Source: Clostridia bacterium
Lineage (GTDB): Bacteria > Bacillota > Clostridia > Christensenellales > Aristaeellaceae
Direction of reading: 5' to 3'
NCBI GenBank assembly: GCA_017512675.1
Contig: JAFWEY010000076.1
Coordinates: 1 to 36,992, forward strand
Length of the DNA: 36,992 bases
Part shown: in pieces, positions 8,644-16,527 of the stretch
How positions within the stretch are numbered: position 1 is the stretch's first letter
Layout of the letters: each line of letters opens with the position of its first letter
Notes under the pieces: model-generated
Seen by the model: only the letters and a program-made list of their open reading frames with translations
Told to the model about the DNA's origin: nothing
Databases searched by the model: none
Position numbers and translations under genes: made by a program

Positions 8644-8771
8644 GGTGTGAAGAAAAGCCACAGATGTTTCGCACCGTATATGAAGCCGGATGCCATCTGC
8701 GAGTTTCATTGGACTGACTCCCCGTTCCCGACGGCTCCGGCAGGCTGAAGACCGGAACGGAGAGAATTCGC

Positions 8772-8802
8772 CGGACGGGGATTCTCCCATCCGATTTTTT
8801 TG
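8772..8802 (+). terminator. Terminator-like hairpin with T8 tract, possibly an attenuator
   Basis: CGGACGGG (8772-8779) pairs with CCCATCCG (8786-8793) apart from one C-A mismatch; loop GATTCT, then A and eight T (8795-8802). GAGAAT (8762-8767) can alternatively pair with ATTCTC (8781-8786), which would destroy this hairpin. Confidence 0.55.
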
Positions 8803-8822
8803 TCTTCTTCGCACAGACGTGA

Positions 8823-8852
8823 TGGACACGAGACGGGAGCGTGTGGTAGAAT
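8823..8852 (+). promoter_or_regulatory. Promoter of glycerol-1-phosphate dehydrogenase gene
   Basis: TGGACA (8823-8828), an 18-base spacer and an extended -10 TGG-TAGAAT (TAGAAT 8847-8852) lie about 34 bases before the ATG. Confidence 0.65.
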
Positions 8853-8885
8853 GCGGAAAAACATGCGAACAGGAGGCAGAACGAC

Positions 8886-10262
8886 ATGCCGAATTTTTCC
8901 GAAATGACCCTGACGCAGCTCGTGCGCCCTGAAGGATACCAATGCGCCTGCGGAAAATGCCACGTCTGCGCGCTGAAGTATCTGAACATCGGCCGGGGAA
9001 TTCTGAACGAAGTGCCGAAAATGATCGCGGCGATGGGCAAAACCCGTCCCTTTGTGGTGTGCGACGGCAATACCTGGGAAGTCGCCGGCAGAAAGGTCGA
9101 TGCCATCCTGACCGGCGCGGGGATCGATCATACCGTTTACGTGATTCCGCTGGAGAACCCGGAAAACGAGCGCATCGCGCCGGCGGAATGGGAAGTCGGC
9201 AGCGTTCTGATGCATTTTGACATGCGCTGCGATATGGTGCTGGCGGTGGGAAGCGGCGTCGTCAACGATACGTGCAAGGTCATCGCGCACGCGATGGGGC
9301 GGCCGACCGCGGTGGTGGGAACCGCGCCTTCGATGGACGGATACGCGTCGAATTCCAGCTCCATGGAGCTCAATCACGTGAAGGTGTCGCTGTACAACCA
9401 CGGCCCCGAAGGAATCCTTCTGGATACCGAAATCCTGGCGCAGGCCCCGATGCGCATGCTTCAGGCCGGCTTCGGCGATATGGTCGCCAAATATGTTGCC
9501 ATCTGCGAGTGGCGCATTTCCCATCTGGTTACCGGGGAATACTACTGCGAGGACGTGGCGGAACTGATGCGCTCGGCACTGCGCAAAATGATGGCGGTCG
9601 CGGACCGGATCCCGCAGCGCGATCCCGACGCGATCCAGGCGATCGCCGAAGGGCTGGTGCTGGCAGGAGTGGACATGGCCTTCGCCGAGATGTCCCGTCC
9701 GGCTTCCGGGCTGGAGCACTATTTTTCCCATATGTGGGAAATGATGGCGCTGGAGCGGGGCGTTCCGTACGATCTGCACGGAATCCAGGTCGGCGTGGGA
9801 ACGGTTCTGACCATGAAAATCTATCAGACGATTCTTTCCGAGGTTACGCCGGATCCGGCGGTTGCCCAGGCGCATATGGACGCGTTTGACGGCCGGGAGT
9901 GGGAGAACAGCGTCCGGCGCATCTTTGGGAAAACCGGCGAACAGATCGTCGCGATCGAGGCCAAATTCCGAAAGAACGATCCGGAAGGCCATGCCCGGCG
10001 CTTCGAACGGATCCGCGCGCACTGGGACGAGATCGTCGCGATCATCCGGGAGGAGCTGCCGGATTTCGACTCGCTGTACCGGACGATGCAGAAAACAGGC
10101 ATGCCGATGATGCCCGCCGATCTGAACATTTCCAGGCAGGATGTGATCGACGCCTTTGTGGGTTCCCGCGAAATCCGCGACAAATACATCGCCAGTTCCC
10201 TGCTGTGGGATCTGGGACAGACGGACAAGGCGCTTCGAACGCTGGAGGAATTCATCGGCTGA
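8886..10262 (+). CDS. sn-glycerol-1-phosphate dehydrogenase (EgsA/AraM family)
   Basis: This NAD(P)-dependent dehydrogenase is predicted to reduce dihydroxyacetone phosphate to sn-glycerol-1-phosphate, the enantiomer used in archaeal lipids; in Bacillota (AraM) it can feed heptaprenylglyceryl phosphate. At 458 residues it is longer than archaeal enzymes. The Rossmann part has VLAVGSGVVNDTCK and TAPSMDGYAS. Probable metal ligands are the Asp of GFGDMVAK, the His of SGLEHYFSH and the His of LHGIQVGVGT. An N-terminal cysteine cluster (Cys20, 22, 25 and 28 with His26) precedes the catalytic fold. AGGAGG at 8871-8876 fixes the start. The C-terminal 100 residues are an additional helical region. 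The exact substrate is inferred from family membership only. Confidence 0.85.
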   Translation: MPNFSEMTLTQLVRPEGYQCACGKCHVCALKYLNIGRGILNEVPKMIAAMGKTRPFVVCDGNTWEVAGRKVDAILTGAGIDHTVYVIPLENPENERIAPAEWEVGSVLMHFDMRCDMVLAVGSGVVNDTCKVIAHAMGRPTAVVGTAPSMDGYASNSSSMELNHVKVSLYNHGPEGILLDTEILAQAPMRMLQAGFGDMVAKYVAICEWRISHLVTGEYYCEDVAELMRSALRKMMAVADRIPQRDPDAIQAIAEGLVLAGVDMAFAEMSRPASGLEHYFSHMWEMMALERGVPYDLHGIQVGVGTVLTMKIYQTILSEVTPDPAVAQAHMDAFDGREWENSVRRIFGKTGEQIVAIEAKFRKNDPEGHARRFERIRAHWDEIVAIIREELPDFDSLYRTMQKTGMPMMPADLNISRQDVIDAFVGSREIRDKYIASSLLWDLGQTDKALRTLEEFIG

Positions 10263-10313
10263 GGCGATCCCGCGGCTCATGGCGGAAATGTGCGGTGGTT
10301 CCGAACTGACAGA

Positions 10314-10350
10314 TTCAGCCGTCCTCCGGCTTACCCGGCGGGCGGCTGAA
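10314..10350. terminator. Hairpin between convergent genes (possible bidirectional terminator)
   Basis: TTCAGCCGTCC (10314-10324) pairs with GGGCGGCTGAA (10340-10350), 11 bp with one G-T wobble. It lies between the G1P dehydrogenase end and the GH13 end. T-tracts are poor on both strands. Confidence 0.4.
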
Positions 10351-10367
10351 CCGTTTCGGCGATCCCG

Positions 10368-11645
10368 TTACGCGGAAAAGATCGCCGGTTCGCCCTGTAC
10401 GGAAACGCAGCCGTGATGCACTTCCAGCCTGCCGCCGGAGATCCTTTCGGTATATGCGCCGTCCGGCGCGGATACCGGAACGAGGCAGTTCGGCTGATTC
10501 ACCGGGAAGACGCCGATCGTGCGGGCGCTTCCTTTCCGGTACTCCGCATAAACCGCGCCGCCGCGCTCGCCGCAGGAAAAGGCGCCTTCGGCGAACAGCG
10601 GTTCCCGCTTGATTTCGGAAAGCGTCCGGAAATATGCCGAAAGGTCCACGCCGCTTTGCCAGTCGACCGGATCCTTTTCGAACAGCTGCGGCAGATGGCG
10701 GATTCCCCGCTCCTGCCCCGCGTAGATCAGCGTCATGCCCTTTTGAAAATACAAAAACGCGGTCCAGCAGCGCAGGCGCCTGGCGTCCGGAAACAGGAAG
10801 GCGGCCCGGGGCCGGTCGTGGTTTTCCAGAAAGCGCAGCTTGACGTAATTGTCGGGGAATACGGATTCCTGCCGGTTCAGACCGTCCAGATACCGGGCAA
10901 GCGGCTGTCTGCCCTTGAGGGAATCCATGAGATCCGGAAAAATGTCGTAATCGTAGGCGATGTCGAAGGCCTGAAAGATTTCGCTGTCGCTGAGCGCCGG
11001 CAGGCCCTGTTCCCGCGCGGCCCGGATGAAGCCGGGCTCCACGGATTCGGCCAGCCACAGCGCGTCCGGGCGCACCTTCGCGACTTCCGTTCGCGCCCTT
11101 TTCCAGAACGCCAGCGGAACCAGGGACGCCACGTCGCAGCGGAACCCGTCGACGATTTCCGCCCACATCTTCAGCGTTTCAATCTGGTAATCCCAGAGCG
11201 CTTCCGACCGGTAATCCAGATCGATCACGTCCGCCCAGTCGCCGAACCGGTTGCCCGGCGCACCGTCGCTCCTGTGCCAGAACCATTCCGGATGGGTTTT
11301 TGCCAGAACGGAGTCGGGCGAGGTGTGATTGTACACCACGTCGATGATCAGCCGCATGCCGAGCGCGCGGGCGTCCCGCGCGAGGTTTGCGAGATCCTCT
11401 TTTGTGCCGAAGCCGGGTTCCACCGCGCGGTAATCGCGGATCGCGTAGGGCGAACCCATGGTGCCCTTGCGGGCCTGTTCGCCGATCGGGTGGATCGGCA
11501 TCAGCCAGATGATATCCGTGCCCAGACCGCGGATTCTTTTCAGATCCCGGCGAACGGCATCAAATGTGCCTTCCCGGCTGTAATTGCGCACAAAGACCGA
11601 GTACATAACCTGATTGCGCAGCGATTTTTCAGTTTCAATTGCCAT
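10368..11645 (-). CDS. GH13 alpha-amylase family protein (intracellular)
   Basis: This 425-residue glycoside hydrolase family 13 enzyme lacks a signal peptide and so is probably cytoplasmic. The conserved regions are DVVYNH (102-107), GFRCDVAS with nucleophile Asp171, WLAESVE with acid/base Glu200, and ENHDR with transition-state stabiliser Asp277. After the barrel a short C-terminal beta domain (about 345-425) follows. N-terminal VMYSVFVRNYSREGTF resembles small alpha-amylases that act on maltooligosaccharides or bind polysaccharide loosely; the precise bond and product cannot be assigned. AAAGGA precedes the ATG. It is divergent from a second GH13 gene with which it shares a promoter region, suggesting joint use in glycogen or maltodextrin breakdown. 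Confidence 0.88.
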   Translation of the reverse strand: MAIETEKSLRNQVMYSVFVRNYSREGTFDAVRRDLKRIRGLGTDIIWLMPIHPIGEQARKGTMGSPYAIRDYRAVEPGFGTKEDLANLARDARALGMRLIIDVVYNHTSPDSVLAKTHPEWFWHRSDGAPGNRFGDWADVIDLDYRSEALWDYQIETLKMWAEIVDGFRCDVASLVPLAFWKRARTEVAKVRPDALWLAESVEPGFIRAAREQGLPALSDSEIFQAFDIAYDYDIFPDLMDSLKGRQPLARYLDGLNRQESVFPDNYVKLRFLENHDRPRAAFLFPDARRLRCWTAFLYFQKGMTLIYAGQERGIRHLPQLFEKDPVDWQSGVDLSAYFRTLSEIKREPLFAEGAFSCGERGGAVYAEYRKGSARTIGVFPVNQPNCLVPVSAPDGAYTERISGGRLEVHHGCVSVQGEPAIFSA

Positions 11646-11815
11646 CGGACATTTCCTTTCTGTCGGAATTCAAGGCGCCTTCCCGAAGCCTTCGGGGTGC
11701 CGGGGCGAAGGGACACAGGCCTCGTATACGGCAGCGCGCAGGAGGCAGGAAAACCTGAAGGGGCCCTTTGGGGAAAGGATTCCCCCCGATGCGAAGCCTG
11801 TGGCTGAGCAGCAGT

Positions 11816-11844
11816 ATTATACCAGACCGCGGCGCCGCTGTCAC
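11816..11844 (-). promoter_or_regulatory. Minus-strand promoter of the first GH13 gene
   Basis: Read on the minus strand: GTGACA (11844-11839), a 17-base spacer, and TGG-TATAAT (TATAAT 11821-11816). It implies a GC-rich leader of about 165 bases before the ATG at 11645; that leader contains a small CCCGAA/TTCGGG hairpin. Confidence 0.75.
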
Positions 11845-11850
11845 GGTTTT

Positions 11851-11879
11851 TTGACAAGATCCGCATTTTGTGGTATAAT
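11851..11879 (+). promoter_or_regulatory. Consensus promoter of the second GH13 gene
   Basis: TTGACA (11851-11856), a 17-base spacer and TGG-TATAAT (TATAAT 11874-11879). This is a full-consensus sigma-A promoter with extended -10, about 57 bases before the start codon. Confidence 0.9.
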
Positions 11880-11935
11880 ATATACCCGCGATAAAAACCG
11901 CGCGATATAAAAATTTCTTTGGAGGAATCAAAATT

Positions 11936-13417
11936 TTGAATGGAATTATGCTTCAGGCGTTTGAATGGGAGCTTCCGTCCGGCGCCGGGCATTGGAGAAA
12001 ACTGCGAAAAATGGCCCGAAAGCTTTCCCGCGACGGCGTGACCGCCATATGGCTGCCGCCGGCGTACAAGGGAGCGGGCGGCAAAAACGACGTCGGATAC
12101 GGCGTGTACGATCTGTATGACCTGGGCGAGTTCGATCAGAAGGGCAGCGTCGAAACGAAATACGGAAGCAAAGAGGAGTACATCAAAATGGTCGCCGCGC
12201 TCAACAGGGCCGGCATTCAGACGCTGGGCGACGTAGTGTTCAACCACCGGATGGGCGGCGATGAAAAGGAAACGGTCACGGTGCACCGGGTCGATCCGGC
12301 GGATCGCCGCATGGTGTCGGAAGAAACGGAAGAAGGGGAGCTCTACACCCGGTTCACGTTTCCCGGCAGGAAAGGCCGGTATTCGGATTTTGTCTGGGAT
12401 CACAGCTGCTTCACCGGCGTCGATTACAACGAGCGGGACAGGGAGCATTCGCTGTTCCTGATCGACGGCAAATCCTGGGCGCAGGATGTGGATGCCGAAA
12501 ACGGCAATTTCGATTATCTGATGGGCAACGACGTGGACGTAAGCGACCCACGCGTGGCCGGAGAGCTGACGAAGTGGGGAGAGTGGTACCTGAAGACCAG
12601 CGGCCTTCGAGGCTTCCGCCTGGACGCGGTCAAGCACATCAGCGCCGCGTTCTTAAAGAACTGGCTCGCCGCGCTGCGGGAAAAGACGGGGCGCGAAATC
12701 TACGCGGTGGGCGAGTACTGGCACAGCGACGCGGAGGTGCTGGTGGATTATCTGGAGCGCACCGGGAACGCGATGAACCTTTTTGACGTGCCGCTGCACT
12801 TTCATTTCCACCGGATTTCCCACGGCAACGGCATGTACGATATGCGGACGCTGTTTGACGGAACGCTGGTTTCGACGCGCGCGATGCAGGCGGTAACCTT
12901 CGTCGACAATCACGACACTCAGCCGGGCCAGTCGCTGGAAAGCTGGGTTGACGGCTGGTTCAAGGCGGCCGCCTACGCGCTGATTCTGCTTCGGAAGGAC
13001 GGATACCCCTGCGTGTTCTGGGGAGACCTGTACGGAATTCCGTCGCGCGGCATCGGCAAGGTCACGGAATTGGAAACCCTGATGCGCCTGCGCAGGGAAT
13101 GCGCGTACGGCGACCAGTGCGATTACTTCGATCACGAAAACATCGTCGGCTTTACCCGGCAGGGGATCAAAAGCCGGCCCGGCAGCGGCCTTGCGGTGCT
13201 TTTGAGCGACGGCGCGGGCGGCGAAAAGCGCATGTGCGTGGGGAAGCATTTTGCCGGCAGGGTGTTCCGGTGCTGCGTCGGCGGGCAAAAGGACGTCCGT
13301 GTCGACCGCGAAGGATACGCGGTCTTCGCGGTATCCGGGGGCGGCGTCAGCGTATATGCGCCGAAGGCGTCGCTTGTCACCTCGGCGCTGCGCAGGCTCT
13401 CCGGCCGGCGCCTGTGA
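11936..13417 (+). CDS. Cytoplasmic alpha-amylase, GH13 (subfamily 5-like)
   Basis: This 493-residue enzyme resembles bacterial cytoplasmic alpha-amylases (AmyA/AmyS, GH13_5) that hydrolyse alpha-1,4-glucan bonds. It begins NGIMLQAFEWELPSGAGHW. The catalytic regions are GDVVFNHRMGGDE, GFRLDAVKH with nucleophile Asp230, VGEYW with acid/base Glu260 and VDNHDTQ with Asp327; calcium-site-like residues occur around DVDAENGNFDYLMGNDVDV (184-202). There is no signal peptide. The start is a TTG at 11936, nine bases after GGAGGA (11921-11926); the next in-frame ATG at 11948 is too far from that RBS. A hairpin-free spacer follows before the next promoter at 13484. Confidence 0.9.
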   Translation: MNGIMLQAFEWELPSGAGHWRKLRKMARKLSRDGVTAIWLPPAYKGAGGKNDVGYGVYDLYDLGEFDQKGSVETKYGSKEEYIKMVAALNRAGIQTLGDVVFNHRMGGDEKETVTVHRVDPADRRMVSEETEEGELYTRFTFPGRKGRYSDFVWDHSCFTGVDYNERDREHSLFLIDGKSWAQDVDAENGNFDYLMGNDVDVSDPRVAGELTKWGEWYLKTSGLRGFRLDAVKHISAAFLKNWLAALREKTGREIYAVGEYWHSDAEVLVDYLERTGNAMNLFDVPLHFHFHRISHGNGMYDMRTLFDGTLVSTRAMQAVTFVDNHDTQPGQSLESWVDGWFKAAAYALILLRKDGYPCVFWGDLYGIPSRGIGKVTELETLMRLRRECAYGDQCDYFDHENIVGFTRQGIKSRPGSGLAVLLSDGAGGEKRMCVGKHFAGRVFRCCVGGQKDVRVDREGYAVFAVSGGGVSVYAPKASLVTSALRRLSGRRL

Positions 13418-13483
13418 TTTGCCTGATTTTGTGACCGAATTGAAAACAATCGGCGCGAACGGGCGAATTCGCCCGCAAAAGCC

Positions 13484-13511
13484 TTGCTTTGCGGGCAAAT
13501 GTGAGTATAAT
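13484..13511 (+). promoter_or_regulatory. Promoter of the beta-helix protein gene
   Basis: TTGCTT (13484-13489), a 16-base spacer and TATAAT (13506-13511), about 32 bases before the TTG start. Confidence 0.65.
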
Positions 13512-13542
13512 CGGCTTCAGTGCGCTTTGGGAGGGATTCGGT

Positions 13543-15027
13543 TTGAAAACACTCAGTTTGCTGTTGGCATTGATCCTGTGCGTCCTCAGCATCGCAGCCT
13601 TCGGCGAAGCCGGCGCAGGCGCGCCTGAAGGGATGCCCCGGGGCGCTGCGGGCGAAATGCCCCAGGGCGGGCCGGGCGGCAATCCGCCGGATCTGCGCGA
13701 AGGCGGCATGGGCGGTCCCGGCGGGGGCCCCGGCAGCGCCGCGCAGCCGGATACCTATCAGGCGGTCATCGAGGCGGCGGACGTCCGGGAAATCGACGGC
13801 GAAACCGTCGCTTCCACCGGCACCGACGAGAACGCGATCTGGGTGAACGGCGGGGAACTGACGCTGACGGGTTCCGAAATCGTCCGGGTCAGCGGCGATT
13901 CCTCCGGCGGGGACAGCGCCAGCTTTTACGGGGTCGGCGCGGCAATCCTGGCGACGGACGGGACCGCGGACATTTCCGGAGTGGCCATCGACACCGACGC
14001 CAGGGGAGGCGCGGGCATCTTCGCCTGGGGCGACGCGGTGATTGCCGCCGACAGCTGCGCGATCCGCACGGTACAGGACGCTTCCGGCGGCATCCATGTG
14101 GCGGGCGGCGGCACGCTGTACGCGTCGAACCTGGATGTGACGACCGAGGGAGGCTCATCCGCGGCGATCCGCTCGGATCGGGGCGGCGGCATCATGGTGG
14201 TGGACGGCGGCACCTACACGTCCGGCGGCATCGGTTCTCCTGCGGTTTACGTGACCGCGGACATCACGATTCACGGGGCGGAATTGACCGCGACGGGGTC
14301 CGAGGCGCTGTGCCTGGAAGGGAGAAACAGCGTGCGCCTGTACGACTGCGTGCTGTCCGGGGATATGCCGGAGAACGAACAGAACGACACCACATGGAAC
14401 GTGATCCTGTATCAGAGCATGTCCGGCGATTCGGAAGTGGGCAAGGGCTCGTTTGAAATGGTCGGCGGAAAGCTGATATCGAACAGCGGCGGCGTCTTCT
14501 ATACCACGAACACCGAAAGCTCGTTTGTGATTTCCGGCGTCGAAATCGAAGCGCAGGAGGGCGCGTACCTGCTGCGGGCAGCCGGCAACCGGAACAGCCG
14601 CGGCTGGGGCACTGCCGGCAGCAACGGCGCGGATTGCGTATTCACGGCGATCGATCAGGAAATGGCGGGCGACGTTCAGTGGGACAGCATCTCCGCGCTG
14701 GATCTGTACCTGCTGGAGGGAAGCGCGTGGAGCGGCGCCTTCGTGCAGGACGAGAGCTGCGCAGGGGAAGGCGGCGACGGCGGCGCGGTTCTTACGATCG
14801 ACGAAAGCTCCTGCTGGATCGTCACCGGAAACAGCGCGCTCACGACGCTGATGAACGCCGGCGCGATCGTCGATCAGCAGGGCAATCCCGTGACCGTCGT
14901 GCTGCGCGACGGAGACGTTGCGGCGGAGGGAACCTCCGAATACACCGTCACCGTGGAGGATTACTTCGCGGAAGCGGACACCGACGGCGCGGGCAGCGTA
15001 TCCGAATGGGAGGATTACGCGGTCTGA
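13543..15027 (+). CDS. Secreted beta-helix repeat protein, unknown function
   Basis: This 494-residue protein has a signal peptide (MKTLSLLLALILCVLSIAAFGEA). A low-complexity Gly/Pro/Met-rich linker (about 25-67) follows, then repetitive short strands typical of right-handed parallel beta-helices (for example VNGGELTLTGSEIV, FVISGVEIEAQEG, VDGGTYTSGGIGSPAVY), a fold found in pectate-lyase-like and surface adhesin proteins. No catalytic motif is recognisable. The C-terminus DTDGAGSVSEWE resembles an EF-hand or dockerin calcium loop with Ala at loop position 5. The start is TTG 13543, seven bases after GGGAGGG (13529-13535), with an in-frame upstream extension lacking an RBS. No LPXTG or other sorting motif is visible. 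It may bind or process carbohydrate outside the cell, but that is a guess. Confidence 0.72.
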   Translation: MKTLSLLLALILCVLSIAAFGEAGAGAPEGMPRGAAGEMPQGGPGGNPPDLREGGMGGPGGGPGSAAQPDTYQAVIEAADVREIDGETVASTGTDENAIWVNGGELTLTGSEIVRVSGDSSGGDSASFYGVGAAILATDGTADISGVAIDTDARGGAGIFAWGDAVIAADSCAIRTVQDASGGIHVAGGGTLYASNLDVTTEGGSSAAIRSDRGGGIMVVDGGTYTSGGIGSPAVYVTADITIHGAELTATGSEALCLEGRNSVRLYDCVLSGDMPENEQNDTTWNVILYQSMSGDSEVGKGSFEMVGGKLISNSGGVFYTTNTESSFVISGVEIEAQEGAYLLRAAGNRNSRGWGTAGSNGADCVFTAIDQEMAGDVQWDSISALDLYLLEGSAWSGAFVQDESCAGEGGDGGAVLTIDESSCWIVTGNSALTTLMNAGAIVDQQGNPVTVVLRDGDVAAEGTSEYTVTVEDYFAEADTDGAGSVSEWEDYAV

Positions 15028-15130
15028 CGGCCCGGAACCGCAATCGCCTGCACGGCGCCCCGCCGGGGGATTCGCGGGGGACATTTCAATTGATGAAACC
15101 CTTCGGTTCCGGCAATAGGAACGGATCTGA

Positions 15131-15174
15131 CCGATTGACCCTTCGCGGCCCGGCGGCTGCGAAGGGTCAATTGG
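15131..15174. terminator. Strong hairpin between convergent genes
   Basis: ATTGACCCTTCGC (15134-15146) pairs perfectly with its complement at 15159-15171; the stem extends outward to 16 bp with one wobble. It separates the beta-helix gene (plus) from the deacetylase gene (minus) and probably terminates in both directions, although T-tracts are short. Confidence 0.6.
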
Positions 15175-15304
15175 TTGTGGAGAAGGCTTCTTTCCGATTC
15201 GAAGTTCCGATCATCAAACGGCACATCATTCCGAATCGCAGCAGGGGCGCCCCAGGCGAAGCGCGCCGCGCCTGCAATTTCTTCCGGAAACGGAGATCCG
15301 CCCA

Positions 15305-16333
15305 TCAATCGCATTCCTCGGGGGCGTCTTCCCCGTCCAGAAGCAGCTTCTGGGTTCGGGGGTCTGCGACGCCGTCCGCCGGCAGACCGTGATCGGCCTG
15401 ATACGCCTGAATCGCGTCTCGGGTCTTTTCTCCGTAATAGCCGGTGGAAGGCCCGTCCATGGTCAGATACCCCATTTCGCGCAGCTTATCCTGCATGCAG
15501 AGGATATCCCAGGCGTAGTCTCCGGCTTTGTGTGTGCGCCAGTCCTTCCGGTAGGGCAGGGGATCGGGCATTTCGCTGTCCCGGGACAGTTTTGAAACCG
15601 CGTTGTGATCATAGCCCAGCAGCCGGTTCAGGGTTACCAGCTTATAGCCCTGTTTTGTGGCGTATGGAATGAACCATTTGAGCTTTTTGGCATCGGCGTC
15701 GGTGGTGTGAAACAGATAGATTGCCCCGGGCGCCAGCGCCTTTTTGATCTCTTCGTCCGTGGAGTCCGATCCGGAACAGCTCCATTCGGCGATGCCCTTG
15801 TAGCCCAGCTGCTTCAGATAGCTGTGCGTCCGCTGGTCGGTGGTGCCGTCGCCGCCCATCAGCCGGAAGAAATGCTGTTCGTAGCGCACGCCCAGCAGTT
15901 CGTCCACGCCGCGGTCCTGCTTCCAGATCTGCGCAGCCATTTCTTCCGCCGGAAGCCGGAAAACCCTTTCGTGGCCCCAGGTGTGGTTTTCGATTTCAAA
16001 GCCCCATTTGAGCGCGCATTTTTTGAGGATGGTGTCCATGTTTTTCCGCGACAGGTTTTCGCCGATCGGGAAGATCGTCAGCTTTCCTCCGGCGTCGTGG
16101 GCCCATTTGGCGATCCGGGCCAGGTTTTCCGGCTGGTAGCAGTCGTCCACCGTGATCGCGATCCGGCGCTTCGTGTCCGGGCCGGAACGGTATACCGGCA
16201 GATAATCGTATTCATAATCGGCAGTGCGCCCGGCAAAGGGAGCCTCAGCGCCGGCGGACAAAGCCGCGCACAGCAGGAGCACGGCGAACAGCCGGCACAG
16301 AGCTTTGCGTGTTTTGCATGGTCTGAATTGCAT
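15305..16333 (-). CDS. Secreted polysaccharide deacetylase with peptidoglycan-binding domain
   Basis: The 342-residue protein has a signal peptide (about 1-29, ALSAGA end). A NodB-type carbohydrate esterase 4 domain follows: ITVDDC with Asp63/Asp64, metal-binding His117 and His121 in ENHTWGHERV, and a later FRLMGGDGTTD. A C-terminal peptidoglycan-binding (PG_binding_1) domain lies at about 275-335 (LREMGYL, GYYGEKTRDAIQAYQ, GLPADGVADPRT). Such enzymes remove N-acetyl groups from peptidoglycan or other wall sugars. AAGGAG precedes the ATG. The combination of domains points to the cell wall as substrate; the exact sugar is unproven. Convergent with the beta-helix gene. Confidence 0.88.
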   Translation of the reverse strand: MQFRPCKTRKALCRLFAVLLLCAALSAGAEAPFAGRTADYEYDYLPVYRSGPDTKRRIAITVDDCYQPENLARIAKWAHDAGGKLTIFPIGENLSRKNMDTILKKCALKWGFEIENHTWGHERVFRLPAEEMAAQIWKQDRGVDELLGVRYEQHFFRLMGGDGTTDQRTHSYLKQLGYKGIAEWSCSGSDSTDEEIKKALAPGAIYLFHTTDADAKKLKWFIPYATKQGYKLVTLNRLLGYDHNAVSKLSRDSEMPDPLPYRKDWRTHKAGDYAWDILCMQDKLREMGYLTMDGPSTGYYGEKTRDAIQAYQADHGLPADGVADPRTQKLLLDGEDAPEECD

Positions 16334-16396
16334 TTCGGGGGTCTCCTTCCGCAGTATGCATATCAGACGGCCGCACGGCGCTTAAGGTTGCTATAA

Positions 16397-16402
16397 ATTA
16401 TA
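16397..16402 (-). promoter_or_regulatory. Candidate -10 of the deacetylase gene
   Basis: A consensus TATAAT on the minus strand lies in an AT-rich stretch about 64 bases before the ATG. No good -35 is visible at 16-18 bases. Confidence 0.4.
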
Positions 16403-16454
16403 AGTATTTGCCGGAAGTGTTGCAGGTTCTGAACGAAGGAACGCCCAAACGGCT

Positions 16455-16490
16455 GCGGCCCCGGGCGCCTGAGGAGACGCGCGGGGCCGC
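16455..16490 (-). terminator. Hairpin after KDG kinase
   Basis: GCGGCCCCGGGCG (16455-16467) pairs with CGCGCGGGGCCGC (16478-16490), 13 positions with one mismatch, just past the kdgK stop. The downstream minus-strand sequence has only short T runs, so strength is uncertain. Confidence 0.45.
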
Positions 16491-16527
16491 GGCGGGCAGA
16501 TCGGGAAGATTTTTCCGGACGGGCGCG

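Larger units (their letters stand above)
8532..8885. other. Structured intergenic region between htrA and G1P dehydrogenase
   Basis: This 354-base gap has no credible gene but holds three terminator-like hairpins (8553-8583, 8608-8643, 8772-8802), further inverted repeats, and a sigma-A promoter (8823-8852). The middle part may be an unrecognised structured leader or small RNA (see findings). Confidence 0.6.

Noticed and set aside
11646..11810. Riboswitch in the long leader of the first GH13 gene
   Set aside because: The leader is GC-rich with only one small hairpin (CCCGAA/TTCGGG) and no terminator; no known riboswitch core could be recognised.
15175..15304. Possible gene fragment between the terminator hairpin and the deacetylase end
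   Set aside because: A minus-strand open frame exists but has no start, no RBS and no recognisable family similarity.
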